Part shown: piece by piece, positions 7,730-16,388 of the stretch
Numbering within the stretch: position 1 is the stretch's first letter
Layout of the letters: every line of letters starts with the position of its first letter
Assembly (NCBI RefSeq): GCF_002019855.1
Contig: NZ_CM007717.1
Location: forward strand, 3,745,636-3,809,635
Origin: Streptomyces antibioticus
GTDB taxonomy: Bacteria; Actinomycetota; Actinomycetes; Streptomycetales; Streptomycetaceae
Direction of reading: 5' to 3'
DNA length: 64,000 nt
Made by a program: the position numbers and the translations under genes
Notes under the pieces: model-generated
The model's database searches: none
What the model was told of the DNA's origin: nothing
Seen by the model: the letters and a program-made list of their open reading frames with translations, nothing else

Positions 7730-10700
7730 GTGAGCTATCTGCGCATGCCCCATCTCAACGGTGACCTGCTGTGCTTCGTGGCCGAGGACGACCTCTGGCT
7801 GGCGCCCCTCGACGGCCCCGGCCGCGCCTGGCGGCTCACCGTCGACCGCACCAAGGCCGGACACCCCCGCTTCTCGCCCGACGGCAGCCGGATCGCCTAC
7901 ACGACCTGGCACAGTCTCGTCCCCGAGATCCATCTGACCCCGGTCGACGGCGGCCCCGGACGGCGGCTGACCTACTGGGGCAGCACCGACACCCAGGTCT
8001 GCGGCTGGACGCCCCCCGACGCCGACGGCCACAGCGACATCCTGGCCGTCACCTCCCAGGGCGAGCCCTTCTCCTACTTCACCTGGGCCTACAAGCTCCC
8101 CACCGACGGCTCCCCCGGCCGCAAACTGCCCTGGGGCCCGGTCACCGACCTCCAGACCGCCGACATCGACGGCGAGCACCGCACCCTGCTGCTCACCGGC
8201 ACGCCCCCGCACGAACCCGCCGCGTGGAAGCGCTACCGGGGCGGTGCCATGGGCCGGCTCTGGCTGCACGGACAGCGTCTGCTGCCCGACCTCGACGGCC
8301 ATCTCGCCTGCCCGCTGCTGGCCGGCGGCCGGGTCACGTTCCTCTCCGACCACGAGGGCGTCGGCAACCTCTACTCCTGCGCCTACGACGGCACCGACCT
8401 GCGCCGGCACACCGACCACGACGCGTTCTACGCCCGGCACGCCGCCACCGACGGCACCCGGATCGTCTACCAGTGCGCCGGTGACCTGTGGATCGTCGAC
8501 GACCTCACGGCCGGCTCCGAGCCGCGCCGGCTCGACGTCCGGCTCAGCGGTCCGCGCGCCGGGCGGCGGCCCTACCAGATCCCGGCCGCCCAGCACGTGG
8601 ACGGCATCTCCGTCGACGAGACCGGCCGGGCCAGCGCCGTGATCGTCCGCGGCAGCCTGTACTGGCTCACCCACCGCGACGGCCCCGCCCGGACCATCAC
8701 CGACACCCCCGGCGTCCGGGTACGGCTGCCCGAGATGCTCGGCTCCGGCGGCCAGGTCGCCTACGTCACGGACGCCGAGGGCGAGGACGCCGTCGAGATC
8801 GCCTATCTGCCCCGGGCCACCGGCGACCGCCCGCCCCGCCGGCTGGCCTCCGGCGAACTGGGCCGGGTGCTGGAGATGATCTCCGACCCCGAGGGCGAAC
8901 GGCTCGCCATCGCCGCGCACGACGGCCGGCTCCTCCTCATCGACGCCACCGAGGACTCCAACGGCGAGGTCACCGAGCTGATCTCCTCGGTCAACGGGCC
9001 CGTCCGGGATCTCGCCTTCTCCCCCGACGGGGCCTGGCTGACCTGGTCGCACCCGGGGATCGGCCGCTCGCTGCGGCAGATCAAGATGGCCCGCATCAAG
9101 GACCGCCTGATCGTCGACGTGACCAACGGCCGGTTCGAGGACGAGAACCCCGTCTTCACCCGCGACGGCCGCTATCTCGCCTTCCTCTCCTGGCGCGGCT
9201 TCGACCCGGTCTACGACGTCCACACCGGCGACCTGTCCTTCCCGCTCGGCTGCCGCCCCTATCTGGTGCCGCTGTCCTCCGCGACCCCCTCCCCCTTCGC
9301 GCTCACCCCGGAGGGCCGCCCCGCCGCCGGGGGCCTGGACCCCACCGAGGACGAGAACGGCGCGGACGGCACGGTCACCGTCGAGGTCGAGGGCCTGGAG
9401 AGCCGGGTGACGCCGTTCCCCGTCTCCGCGTCCAAGTACTCGGCGCTGTACCCGGTGGCCGGCGGCGGACTGGTGTGGCTGCGCTGGCCGATCTCCGGCG
9501 CGCTCGGCGAGACCTTCGCCAACCCCGACGACACCAGCGGCCGCCCGACCCTGGAGTACTTCAACATCAGCAAGGCGAAACGGTCCGAACTCGTCGGCGA
9601 CCTCGACTGGTTCGCGGTCAGCGGCGACGGCACCCGGCTGGTCGTCGTCGACGAGGGCGAACTGCGGGCCGTGCCGTCCACCGAGTCCGGGGACCTCGAC
9701 TCGACGGTCTGGATCGACCTGCGCCGCATCCTCCACGAGGTCGACCCGGGCGCCGAATGGCGCCAGTCCTACGACGAGGCAGGCCGCCTCACCCGCGCCT
9801 ACTTCTGGGACCCGGGGATGTGCGGGATCGACTGGGACGCGGTCCTCGACCAGTACCGTCCGCTGGTCGAACGGGTCGCCTCCCCCGACGAGTTCGCCGA
9901 TCTGCTGCGCGAGGTGCTGGGCGAACTGGGCACCTCGCACGCCTACGTCACCCCCGCCCGCCGCAACGAGGGACCACCGCACTACCAGCGCCGCCAGGGC
10001 CTGCTGGGCGCCAACCTCGTGCTGCGGGACGGTGGTTGGACCGTGCGGCGGATCCTGCCCGGCGACTCCTCCGACTCCAAGGCCCGTTCACCGCTGGCCG
10101 GCACCGGCATCCGCGAGGGCGCGGTGCTCACCCATGTCGACGGCCGCCCCGTGGACCCCGTGACCGGCCCCTACCCGCTGCTGGCCGGGGCGGGCGGTAC
10201 GACGGTGGAGCTGACGTTCACCCCCGCCGAGGGCGAGGCGGGCCGCTCCCGCCGGGTGGCGGTCGTCCCGCTGATCGACGAACGCCCCCTGCGCTACCAG
10301 GACTGGGTGGCCAAACGGCGCGCGGTGGTACGGGAGTTGAGCGGCGGCAAGTGCGGGTACCTGCACATCCCCGACCTGGGCGGCTCCGGCTGGGCCCAGT
10401 TCAACCGCGATCTGCGCATGGAGGTGTCCCGGCCCGCGCTCATCGTGGACGTGCGCGGCAACGCCGGCGGCCACATCAGCGAACTGGTCGTGGAGAAACT
10501 GACCCGGACCATCCTGGGCTGGGACCTCACCCGCAACGCCCAGCCGGTGTCGTACGCCTCCAACGCCCCCCGCGGCCCGGTGGTCGCGCTCGCCGACGAG
10601 GCGACCTCCTCCGACGGCGACATGATCACCGCGGCCTTCAAACTGCTGGACCTCGGCCCCGTGGTCGGCCAGCGCACCTGGGGCGGAGTGGTCGGCATGA

Positions 10701-10981
10701 CCGGCCGCCACCAGCTCGGCGACGGCACGGTGATCACCGTACCGATGAACGCGGCCTGGTTCGACGCGTACGGCTGGTCCGTCGAGAACCGCGGTGTCAT
10801 CCCCGACCTGGAGGTCCTGCGCACCCCGCTCGACTGGGCCGAGGGCCGCCACGCCCAGATGGACGACGCGATCCGCCTGGCCCTGGACCTCCTCACCACG
10901 AACCCCCCGGCGTCCCCGCCGGACTACAGCACCGTACCGAACCGCTCCCGCCCCAAACTCCCTCCCCGCCAAGCCTCTTGA
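7730..10981 (+). CDS. Tricorn-type protease
   Basis: The product of about 1083 aa (GTG at 7730; an in-frame ATG at 7745 is possible) matches the size of tricorn core protease. An N-terminal six-bladed beta-propeller (FVAEDDLWLAPLDG, PRFSPDGSRIAYTTW) and a seven-bladed one are followed by a helical bundle, a PDZ domain and an S41-like domain. Catalytic residues fall at Ser736-His737 (LGTSHAYV), Ser961-Asp962 (ATSSDGD) and Glu1019 (VENRGVIPD), nearly the same numbering as the archaeal enzyme. Tricorn is a cytoplasmic giant peptidase that trims peptides released by the proteasome. A GGGGAGG Shine-Dalgarno region lies at 7724. Confidence 0.93.
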   Translation: MSYLRMPHLNGDLLCFVAEDDLWLAPLDGPGRAWRLTVDRTKAGHPRFSPDGSRIAYTTWHSLVPEIHLTPVDGGPGRRLTYWGSTDTQVCGWTPPDADGHSDILAVTSQGEPFSYFTWAYKLPTDGSPGRKLPWGPVTDLQTADIDGEHRTLLLTGTPPHEPAAWKRYRGGAMGRLWLHGQRLLPDLDGHLACPLLAGGRVTFLSDHEGVGNLYSCAYDGTDLRRHTDHDAFYARHAATDGTRIVYQCAGDLWIVDDLTAGSEPRRLDVRLSGPRAGRRPYQIPAAQHVDGISVDETGRASAVIVRGSLYWLTHRDGPARTITDTPGVRVRLPEMLGSGGQVAYVTDAEGEDAVEIAYLPRATGDRPPRRLASGELGRVLEMISDPEGERLAIAAHDGRLLLIDATEDSNGEVTELISSVNGPVRDLAFSPDGAWLTWSHPGIGRSLRQIKMARIKDRLIVDVTNGRFEDENPVFTRDGRYLAFLSWRGFDPVYDVHTGDLSFPLGCRPYLVPLSSATPSPFALTPEGRPAAGGLDPTEDENGADGTVTVEVEGLESRVTPFPVSASKYSALYPVAGGGLVWLRWPISGALGETFANPDDTSGRPTLEYFNISKAKRSELVGDLDWFAVSGDGTRLVVVDEGELRAVPSTESGDLDSTVWIDLRRILHEVDPGAEWRQSYDEAGRLTRAYFWDPGMCGIDWDAVLDQYRPLVERVASPDEFADLLREVLGELGTSHAYVTPARRNEGPPHYQRRQGLLGANLVLRDGGWTVRRILPGDSSDSKARSPLAGTGIREGAVLTHVDGRPVDPVTGPYPLLAGAGGTTVELTFTPAEGEAGRSRRVAVVPLIDERPLRYQDWVAKRRAVVRELSGGKCGYLHIPDLGGSGWAQFNRDLRMEVSRPALIVDVRGNAGGHISELVVEKLTRTILGWDLTRNAQPVSYASNAPRGPVVALADEATSSDGDMITAAFKLLDLGPVVGQRTWGGVVGMTGRHQLGDGTVITVPMNAAWFDAYGWSVENRGVIPDLEVLRTPLDWAEGRHAQMDDAIRLALDLLTTNPPASPPDYSTVPNRSRPKLPPRQAS

Positions 10982-10985
10982 GGCA

Positions 10986-11084
10986 CGGGAGCTGTGTCTT
11001 TTCAGAGACGCCGGGAGCTGGTGCCTTTCAGACGCCGGGAGCTGTGTGCTTTTCAGGGGCGCGGGGAACTGCGCGACCAGCCCC
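10986..11084. repeat. Tandem units leading into a dispersed Streptomyces-type intergenic hairpin
   Basis: Three units of 24-26 bp begin CGGGAGCTG and contain CTTTTCAG or CCTTTCAG (10986, 11012, 11036). They run into GGGGCGCGGGGAACTGCGCG (from 11056), an element I recognise from many Streptomyces intergenic regions; it folds into a stem of GGGGC-GCG with CGC-GCCCC, ending at 11084. The array sits 5 bp after the tricorn stop and may terminate it. Confidence 0.7.
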
Positions 11085-11130
11085 CACGCACCCGCACCCG
11101 ACAACGCACCGGACACGGACAACGCAAGGC

Positions 11131-11154
11131 GCCCTCCCCCCGAAGGGGAAGGGC
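11131..11154. terminator. Hairpin terminator between convergent genes
   Basis: GCCCT and AGGGC arms plus CCCC/GGGG close a CGAA loop, the same core as the hairpin at 3656. It separates the tricorn gene from the convergent small gene at 11188. Confidence 0.6.
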
Positions 11155-11187
11155 ACCCCGCGTGAAGCTGAAGCGTGCGGCGAACCG

Positions 11188-11364
11188 CTACACCTCGTCC
11201 CGCGTCAGACGATCCTCGTCCTCGCGCCGCATCCGCTCGGACTCCGCGTCCGTCTCATGACGGCGGCCACGCTGCTGGACCTGCTCCTTGGCCTGCTGGG
11301 CCTTCTGCTTGGCCTGCTGCTGCCACTGCTCGGACTGGTCCTTGAACTTGTCCTTCGTACCCAT
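11188..11364 (-). CDS. Small Gln-rich hydrophilic protein (58 aa)
   Basis: The ATG at 11364 is preceded by AGGAGTGA with a 6-nt gap, and the frame stops at TAG (11188-11190). The product begins MGTKDKFKDQSEQWQQQAKQ and continues with repeated QQAK/EQ heptad-like stretches predicted to be helical, then a highly charged tail RMRREDEDRLTRDEV. It has no cysteine or membrane segment. It resembles the small, very hydrophilic stress-type proteins of Streptomyces (CsbD-like in style only). Function unknown. It is flanked by terminators on the 3' side and the SDR operon beyond its 5' side. Confidence 0.7.
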   Translation of the reverse strand: MGTKDKFKDQSEQWQQQAKQKAQQAKEQVQQRGRRHETDAESERMRREDEDRLTRDEV

Positions 11365-11456
11365 GTGGGTTCACTCCTGTGGGAGATGAGGGGGGTTGAG
11401 GCCCCTTGCCGGGGCCTCGACCAGATTCACACGGGCGGACACGGAGCGCATGTCGA

Positions 11457-12353
11457 TCAACTACGCTGCGTAGCGCGAGCCTCCTCGCGGGCCTCCTCGT
11501 CGGCCGCCCCGCCCGCCCCGACCAGCCCGGTCCGCATGCCCGCCAGCCGGGGCGCGAACCGCTTCATCTCCCGCTGCCCCACCGTCCCGATGAGCCCCGG
11601 CAGATATCCGCGCACCCCCTGCATCCCGCGCAGCCACCACTGCCCGTACACATGCGAGGAGCGCCGCTCGATGCCGGCCACGATCCGGTCGACGGCCGGA
11701 CCCAGCGGGTACGTCTTGTTCGACGGCCACGGCAGCCGCTGCCGCAACTCCCGCATGACGTCCTCCTGATCGGCCCCGCGCACCATGTCCGTGTCGGTCC
11801 AGGACAGATATCCGACGCCGACCCGTACCCCCCGGTGCCCGACCTCGGCGCGCAGACTGTGCGCGTACGCCTCGACGCCCGACTTGGAGGCGCAGTACGC
11901 CGTCATCATCGGCGCCGGGGTGATCGCGGCCAGCGAGGCGATCTGGAGCAGATAGCCGCGGCTCTCCATCAGCAGCGGCAGGAAGGCGCGGGCCGTCACC
12001 GCCGAGCCGATGAGGTTGACCTCGATCACCCGCCGCCAGGCCAGCGGGTCGGAGTCCACGAAGGGCCCGCCGCTCGCCACGCCCGCGTTGGCGACGACGG
12101 CGTCCACCTTGCCGAAGCGCTCCTTCACCTCCGTCGCGACCCGGGCCATCGCCTCGTGGTCGGTGACGTCGGCGTACCAGTGGCCGCTCTCCCCGTGCAG
12201 CCGCTCGGAGACCTCCTTGAGGAGGTCCGGCTCAAGGCCGACCAGCGCGATCGTCGCGCCGCGCGCGGACAGCTTGCGGGCGAGCAGCTCGCCGACGCCC
12301 CGCGCCGCGCCCGTGACGACGACGACCTGTCCCTCCAGGCTCACCCTGCTCAT
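11457..12353 (-). CDS. SDR family oxidoreductase
   Basis: The 298-residue product has a complete classical SDR set: TGAARGVGE (cofactor glycine motif), ADVTDH, NAGVASGG, catalytic Ser in LLQIASLAA, and YCASK. A hydrophobic C-terminal extension (YLPGLIGTVGQREMKRFAPR) resembles SDRs acting on membrane or lipid substrates. Its ATG overlaps the TGA of the hydrolase gene (ATGA). The operon context after a Baeyer-Villiger-type monooxygenase and a hydrolase suggests oxidation or reduction of fatty or steroid-like carbonyl compounds. Confidence 0.88.
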   Translation of the reverse strand: MSRVSLEGQVVVVTGAARGVGELLARKLSARGATIALVGLEPDLLKEVSERLHGESGHWYADVTDHEAMARVATEVKERFGKVDAVVANAGVASGGPFVDSDPLAWRRVIEVNLIGSAVTARAFLPLLMESRGYLLQIASLAAITPAPMMTAYCASKSGVEAYAHSLRAEVGHRGVRVGVGYLSWTDTDMVRGADQEDVMRELRQRLPWPSNKTYPLGPAVDRIVAGIERRSSHVYGQWWLRGMQGVRGYLPGLIGTVGQREMKRFAPRLAGMRTGLVGAGGAADEEAREEARATQRS

Positions 12354-13219
12354 GCGCCCTCCTTCAACTGCGTGTACGTGGTGACGAGGGTCCGTATCCG
12401 CCCGCTGACCAGCTCGGGCGCCTCGACCGGTGTCATATGGCCGAGGCCCGGCAGTTCGGTCAGCCCGAGGCCGGCCGGCAGCGCGGCGGCGATCCGCCGG
12501 GCGTGCACCGGCGGGGTCATCCGGTCGCCGGAGCCGACGATCACCGCTGTCGGCACCCTCAACTCCCGTACGGCGTCGTCCAGATCGAGCGCGCTCAGCA
12601 CCTGCGACCAGGCGTGCCGCACCCGGCGCGGGCAGGCGTGCACGATCCGGGCGCACGACTCCACCATGTGCGGGGCCGAACCGGCGCCCATCGTGGCGTA
12701 CTTGAGGATCTTCTTGGCGACCGGTGTGACCGGTCCGAGGGGCGCCTTCGACCCGAGGACGTGCCGGGTCAGCCAGGTCCGCAGCCGCCCGGGCCGCAGC
12801 GGTACGACGGTGGACTCGTCCACCAGCCGCGAGGCGCCGGTGCTGCACAGCAGGACGGCCGCCGCGTGCTCCCGGAAACGGTCCCTGCGGGCCGCCGCCA
12901 GCACGGTCATCCCGCCCATCGAGTGACCGGCGATCACCGCCTTCTCGCCGGGCGCGAGGGTCGCGGCGAGCACCGCCTCCAGGTCGTCGGCGAGCGCGTC
13001 CGTGCTGCACACCGGGCTGTGCTCGGTCCGTCCGTGGCCCCGCTGGTCGTAGGCGATGACCCGGTGGTCGACGGACAGGTCACGGATCTGCGCCGCCCAG
13101 AAGGCGGTGGAGCAGGTCCAGCCGTGGGCGAGGACGACAGCCGGGGCGCCGTCGGGGCCGTGCACCTCGACGTGCAGCCGGGTGCCGTCGGCGGAGACGG
13201 CGGTCAGCTCGCGGGTCAC
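12350..13219 (-). CDS. Alpha/beta hydrolase
   Basis: The 289-residue protein carries the oxyanion motif LAHGWTCSTAFW, nucleophile elbow GHSMGG, acid GSGDRMTPP and catalytic histidine in GLGHMTPVE. These are the features of an esterase, lipase or epoxide-hydrolase-type alpha/beta hydrolase. It overlaps both neighbours by 4 bp and is the middle gene of a tightly coupled three-gene operon. A natural role would be cleaving the ester made by the upstream monooxygenase; that is inference from gene order. Confidence 0.9.
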   Translation of the reverse strand: MTRELTAVSADGTRLHVEVHGPDGAPAVVLAHGWTCSTAFWAAQIRDLSVDHRVIAYDQRGHGRTEHSPVCSTDALADDLEAVLAATLAPGEKAVIAGHSMGGMTVLAAARRDRFREHAAAVLLCSTGASRLVDESTVVPLRPGRLRTWLTRHVLGSKAPLGPVTPVAKKILKYATMGAGSAPHMVESCARIVHACPRRVRHAWSQVLSALDLDDAVRELRVPTAVIVGSGDRMTPPVHARRIAAALPAGLGLTELPGLGHMTPVEAPELVSGRIRTLVTTYTQLKEGA

Positions 13220-14739
13220 GCGGTCACCTCGTCCTTCTCGTCCTTCTTCGCCTTCTCGCCTTCGGAGTTCGCGGCGGGCGCGCGCAGCACCTCGTACTCC
13301 GCGAGGTCCACCCGGCGGGTCGCGCGCCGGAACTCACCTGTCGTACCGGGCCAGATGGTGGTGTTGCGGCCGCTCGCGTCCAGGTACCAGCTCGTGCAGC
13401 CGCCGGTGTTCCACACCGTGCGCTTCATCCGGTCCTGCACCCGCCGGTTCCAGGCGTGCAGCGCGCTCGGGCGGGCGTCGAGGGCGGCGCGGCCTCCGAG
13501 GACGTCCAACTGGCGCAGATAGTCGGCCATGTAGTTGAGCTGGGACTCGATCATCAGGATCATGGAGGAGTTCCCGAGGCCGGTGTTGGGCCCGATGATC
13601 GTCATCCAGTTGGGGAAGCCGGACGCGGCGGCGCCGCGCAGGGCCTCCATCCCGTCCTTCCAGCTCTCCGCGAGGGTCCGCCCGTCGGCGCCCACGACCC
13701 GCTCGGCGATCGGCATGTCGGTGACATGGAAGCCCGTGCCGAAGACGATCACGTCGGCCTCGGTCTCGGTGCCGTCGGCGGCGACCAGCGTGGACCCGCG
13801 GACCTCGCTCAGCCCGCTGGCGACGACGTCCACATTGGGCTGGGTGAGCGCCGGGTAGTAGGTGCTGGAGAGCAGGATCCGCTTGCAGCCGATGCGGTAG
13901 TCCGGGGTGAGCTTGGCGCGCAGGGCCGGGTCCTTGATCGACCGGGCCATGTTCTGCTTGGCGAGCTTCTCGACCAGGCCGAGCTGGTTCGGGTGCTTGG
14001 TGAAGGCCTGCACCTGGAGTTCGCGGATGCCCCAGAGCAGCCCGCGGCGGAGCTGGGTGGTCAGCGGCAGCGCCCGGTGCAGCGCGCGCTCGGCGCCGGA
14101 GATGGCCCGGTCGACGCGCGGCATCACCCAGGGCGGGGTGCGCTGGAAGAGGGTGAGCCGGCCGGCCTTCGGCTGGATGGCGGGCACGATCTGGATCGCG
14201 GAGGCACCGGTGCCGATCATGGCGACGCGCTGCCCGGTGAGGTCGTGGTCGTGGTCCCAGCGGGCCGAGTGGAAGACCTTGCCGGGGAAGGAGTCCAGAC
14301 CCGGCACCTCGGGCACCTTCGGGTCGGACAGCGGGCCGGTCGCGGAGACGACGACGTCGGCGGAGTACCGTCCCGCGCTCGTCTCGATGTCCCAGCGCAG
14401 TTCCTGGGCGTCCCACGTCATCCGCCGCACCTCGGCGCCCAGCCGCAGATGCGGCCGCAGCCCGAAGGTGTCCGTGACGTGCTCCAGATAGGCGCGGATG
14501 TGCTCCTGCCCGGAGAAGGTGCGCGGCCAGTCCGGGTTGGGCGCGAAGGAGAAGGAGTACAGATGCGAGGGCACGTCACAGGCGCACCCCGGATAGCTGT
14601 TGTCCCGCCAGGTGCCGCCTACGCTGTCGGCGCGCTCCAGCACGACGAAGTCGGTGATCCCCTCCCGGCGCAGCCGTACGGCGGCTCCCAGCCCGCCGAA
14701 CCCGGATCCGATCACCGCCACGCGTACGTGTTCGGCCAT
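13216..14739 (-). CDS. Flavin-containing Baeyer-Villiger-type monooxygenase
   Basis: The 507-residue product has an FAD Rossmann motif (VIGSGFGGLGAAV), the NADPH motif MIGTGASAIQ, and the Baeyer-Villiger fingerprint FPGKVFHSARWDHD (FxGxxxHxxxW). Such enzymes insert oxygen next to ketones using NADPH and FAD. The ATG at 14739 has GGGAGGTGA 5 nt upstream, so the 12-residue extension to 14775 is unlikely. It is first in an operon with an alpha/beta hydrolase and an SDR, and a MerR gene reads divergently. The C-terminus is unusually charged (EGEKAKKDEKDEV). Confidence 0.9.
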   Translation of the reverse strand: MAEHVRVAVIGSGFGGLGAAVRLRREGITDFVVLERADSVGGTWRDNSYPGCACDVPSHLYSFSFAPNPDWPRTFSGQEHIRAYLEHVTDTFGLRPHLRLGAEVRRMTWDAQELRWDIETSAGRYSADVVVSATGPLSDPKVPEVPGLDSFPGKVFHSARWDHDHDLTGQRVAMIGTGASAIQIVPAIQPKAGRLTLFQRTPPWVMPRVDRAISGAERALHRALPLTTQLRRGLLWGIRELQVQAFTKHPNQLGLVEKLAKQNMARSIKDPALRAKLTPDYRIGCKRILLSSTYYPALTQPNVDVVASGLSEVRGSTLVAADGTETEADVIVFGTGFHVTDMPIAERVVGADGRTLAESWKDGMEALRGAAASGFPNWMTIIGPNTGLGNSSMILMIESQLNYMADYLRQLDVLGGRAALDARPSALHAWNRRVQDRMKRTVWNTGGCTSWYLDASGRNTTIWPGTTGEFRRATRRVDLAEYEVLRAPAANSEGEKAKKDEKDEVTA

Positions 14740-14763
14740 CCCGTCACCTCCCGGTGCGACTCT

Positions 14764-14779
14764 GCCAGTGAACACTGGC
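14764..14779. promoter_or_regulatory. Inverted repeat between the MerR gene and the monooxygenase operon
   Basis: GCCAGTG-AA-CACTGGC (perfect 7-bp arms) lies 25-40 bp upstream of the monooxygenase start. A second, imperfect dyad TTACCGGCGGTACAA sits just before the MerR start. Both are candidate sites for the divergent MerR regulator. Confidence 0.5.
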
Positions 14780-14864
14780 GCAGTTGGACTGTAGAGCAGC
14801 TCCGTACCGAGCGGTAGGGGCCGGGGGAAGGAAAGTTACCGGCGGTACAACATAGGCTTCGCGC

Positions 14865-15560
14865 GTGGCAGACAAGCGTGAGTACCGCATGGAGGAACTG
14901 GCCGAGCGGGCCGGGATCAGTGTGCGCACCCTGCGCTTCTACCGCGAGCGCAAGCTGATCCGGCCGCCGCGCCGGGAGGGCCGTATCGCCTGGTACGACG
15001 ACAGCCATCTGGCCCGGCTGCACACCATCGCCGCCCTGCTGGAACGCGGCCACACCCTCAACGGCATCGCCGAACTCGCCGACGCCCTCGACCACGGCCG
15101 GGACGTCGCCGATCTGCTCGGCGTCGACGGACCCAGCGAGGAGGAGCCGGTCCGTCTCACCCCCGAGGAACTCGCCGCCCGCTTCGAGGGCCAGGTCACC
15201 ACCGAGAACCTCGCCGCCGCCCTCGACCTCGGCTATCTGGGCACCGACGGCGACGAGATCGTCCACATCAGCCGCCGGCTGCTGGACGTCTCCGCCGCCC
15301 TGGTCCAGGAGGGCATCCCGCTCGCGGACGTCCTCGCCGCCGGCGCCCGCGTCCGCGAGCACGCCGACGCCCTCGCCGAACTCTTCACCACCCTGGTCCT
15401 GCGCCACGCGGGCGAGCCCTCCCTCCCCCGCCTGCGCCCCCTCGCCCGCAGCGTGGTCGAGGCGGAACTCTCCCTGGCCCTGGACCGTCGCCTGCGCAAG
15501 GAGGAGGACCGGGGTCCGGAGCGGCCGGACCAGGCGTCTCCGGGATCTCAGAGGTCGTAG
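14865..15560 (+). CDS. MerR family transcriptional regulator
   Basis: The 231-residue product starts at GTG 14865 with YRMEELAERAGISVRTLRFYRERKLI, the MerR winged-helix signature, followed by a dimerisation helix (LARLHTIAALLERGHTL). A C-terminal domain of about 140 residues lacks a cysteine metal site, so a small-molecule or lipid ligand is more likely than a metal. The start has no clear Shine-Dalgarno and may be near-leaderless. It diverges from the monooxygenase-hydrolase-SDR operon, its probable target, and its 3' end overlaps the convergent exonuclease gene by 13 bp. Confidence 0.87.
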   Translation: MADKREYRMEELAERAGISVRTLRFYRERKLIRPPRREGRIAWYDDSHLARLHTIAALLERGHTLNGIAELADALDHGRDVADLLGVDGPSEEEPVRLTPEELAARFEGQVTTENLAAALDLGYLGTDGDEIVHISRRLLDVSAALVQEGIPLADVLAAGARVREHADALAELFTTLVLRHAGEPSLPRLRPLARSVVEAELSLALDRRLRKEEDRGPERPDQASPGSQRS

Positions 15561-16351
15561 ACCACGGTCACCGGGGCGTGGTCCGACCAGCGCTCGGGGT
15601 GGGTGGCGGCGCGCTCCACGGTCGCCTTGACGGCCTTCGCCGCGAGCCCGGGCGTCGAGACGTGGTAGTCGATGCGCCAGCCGGAGTCGTTGTCGAAGGC
15701 CCGCCCCCGGTACGACCACCAGGTGTACGGTCCGGCCACGTCCGGGTGCAGGCCGCGGACGACATCGACATAGCCGCCCGCCTCGGGGGTGAGGACCTGG
15801 GTGAGCCAGTCGCGTTCGACCGGGAGGAAGCCGGAGCTCTTGGTGTTGGAGCGCCAGTTCTTGAGGTCGGCCTGCTGGTGGGCGATGTTCCAGTCGCCGC
15901 AGACCAGGACCTCGCGGCCGTCGGCGGCGGCGCGCTCGCGCAGGTCCTTGAGATAGGCGAGGAACTCGGTCATGAACCGGTCCTTCTCGTCCTGACGCGG
16001 GGTGCCGACCTCACCGGACGGCAGATAGAGGGAGGCGATCGTCACACCGGGCAGATCGGCCTCGACGTACCGGCCGCTGGCGTCGAACTCGGTCGAGCCG
16101 AACCCGATCCGGACGGCGTCCGGCTCACGGCGGCTGTAGAGGGAGACACCGGCCCGGCCCTTGGCGGCGGCGGGGGCGTGGGTGACGAACCAGCCCTCGG
16201 GTGCCCTTACCTCGTCGGGCAGTTGCTTCGCCTCGGCCCGCACCTCCTGGAGGCACAGCACATCGGCGGAGGTCCCGGCGAGCCACTCCACGAAGCCCTT
16301 CTTCGCGGCGGCCCGCAGCCCATTCACGTTCACGGAGGTCACGGTCAGCAC
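15548..16351 (-). CDS. xth: Exodeoxyribonuclease III
   Basis: The 267-residue protein has the full exonuclease III/AP endonuclease signature: VNVNGLRAA, metal-binding LQEVRA, YLPSGE, catalytic CGDWNIAHQ, DSGWRIDYH and WSDHAPV. It removes 3' blocks and cleaves abasic sites in base-excision repair. The GTG at 16351 begins LTVTSVNVNGLR as in homologues; a TATCGT -10-like hexamer ends 6 nt before it, so the mRNA may be leaderless. It diverges from a GNAT gene only 37 bp away. Confidence 0.92.
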   Translation of the reverse strand: MLTVTSVNVNGLRAAAKKGFVEWLAGTSADVLCLQEVRAEAKQLPDEVRAPEGWFVTHAPAAAKGRAGVSLYSRREPDAVRIGFGSTEFDASGRYVEADLPGVTIASLYLPSGEVGTPRQDEKDRFMTEFLAYLKDLRERAAADGREVLVCGDWNIAHQQADLKNWRSNTKSSGFLPVERDWLTQVLTPEAGGYVDVVRGLHPDVAGPYTWWSYRGRAFDNDSGWRIDYHVSTPGLAAKAVKATVERAATHPERWSDHAPVTVVYDL

Positions 16352-16388
16352 CCGGGCACGATACCGGCCGATTGTGTATACATCTACT
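16352..16388. promoter_or_regulatory. Compact divergent promoter for two probably leaderless genes
   Basis: Within 37 bp, TATACA (16377-16382) is placed correctly for transcription from the GNAT GTG, and TATCGT on the other strand for the exonuclease GTG. The palindrome TGTATACA overlaps the GNAT -10. Confidence 0.5.
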
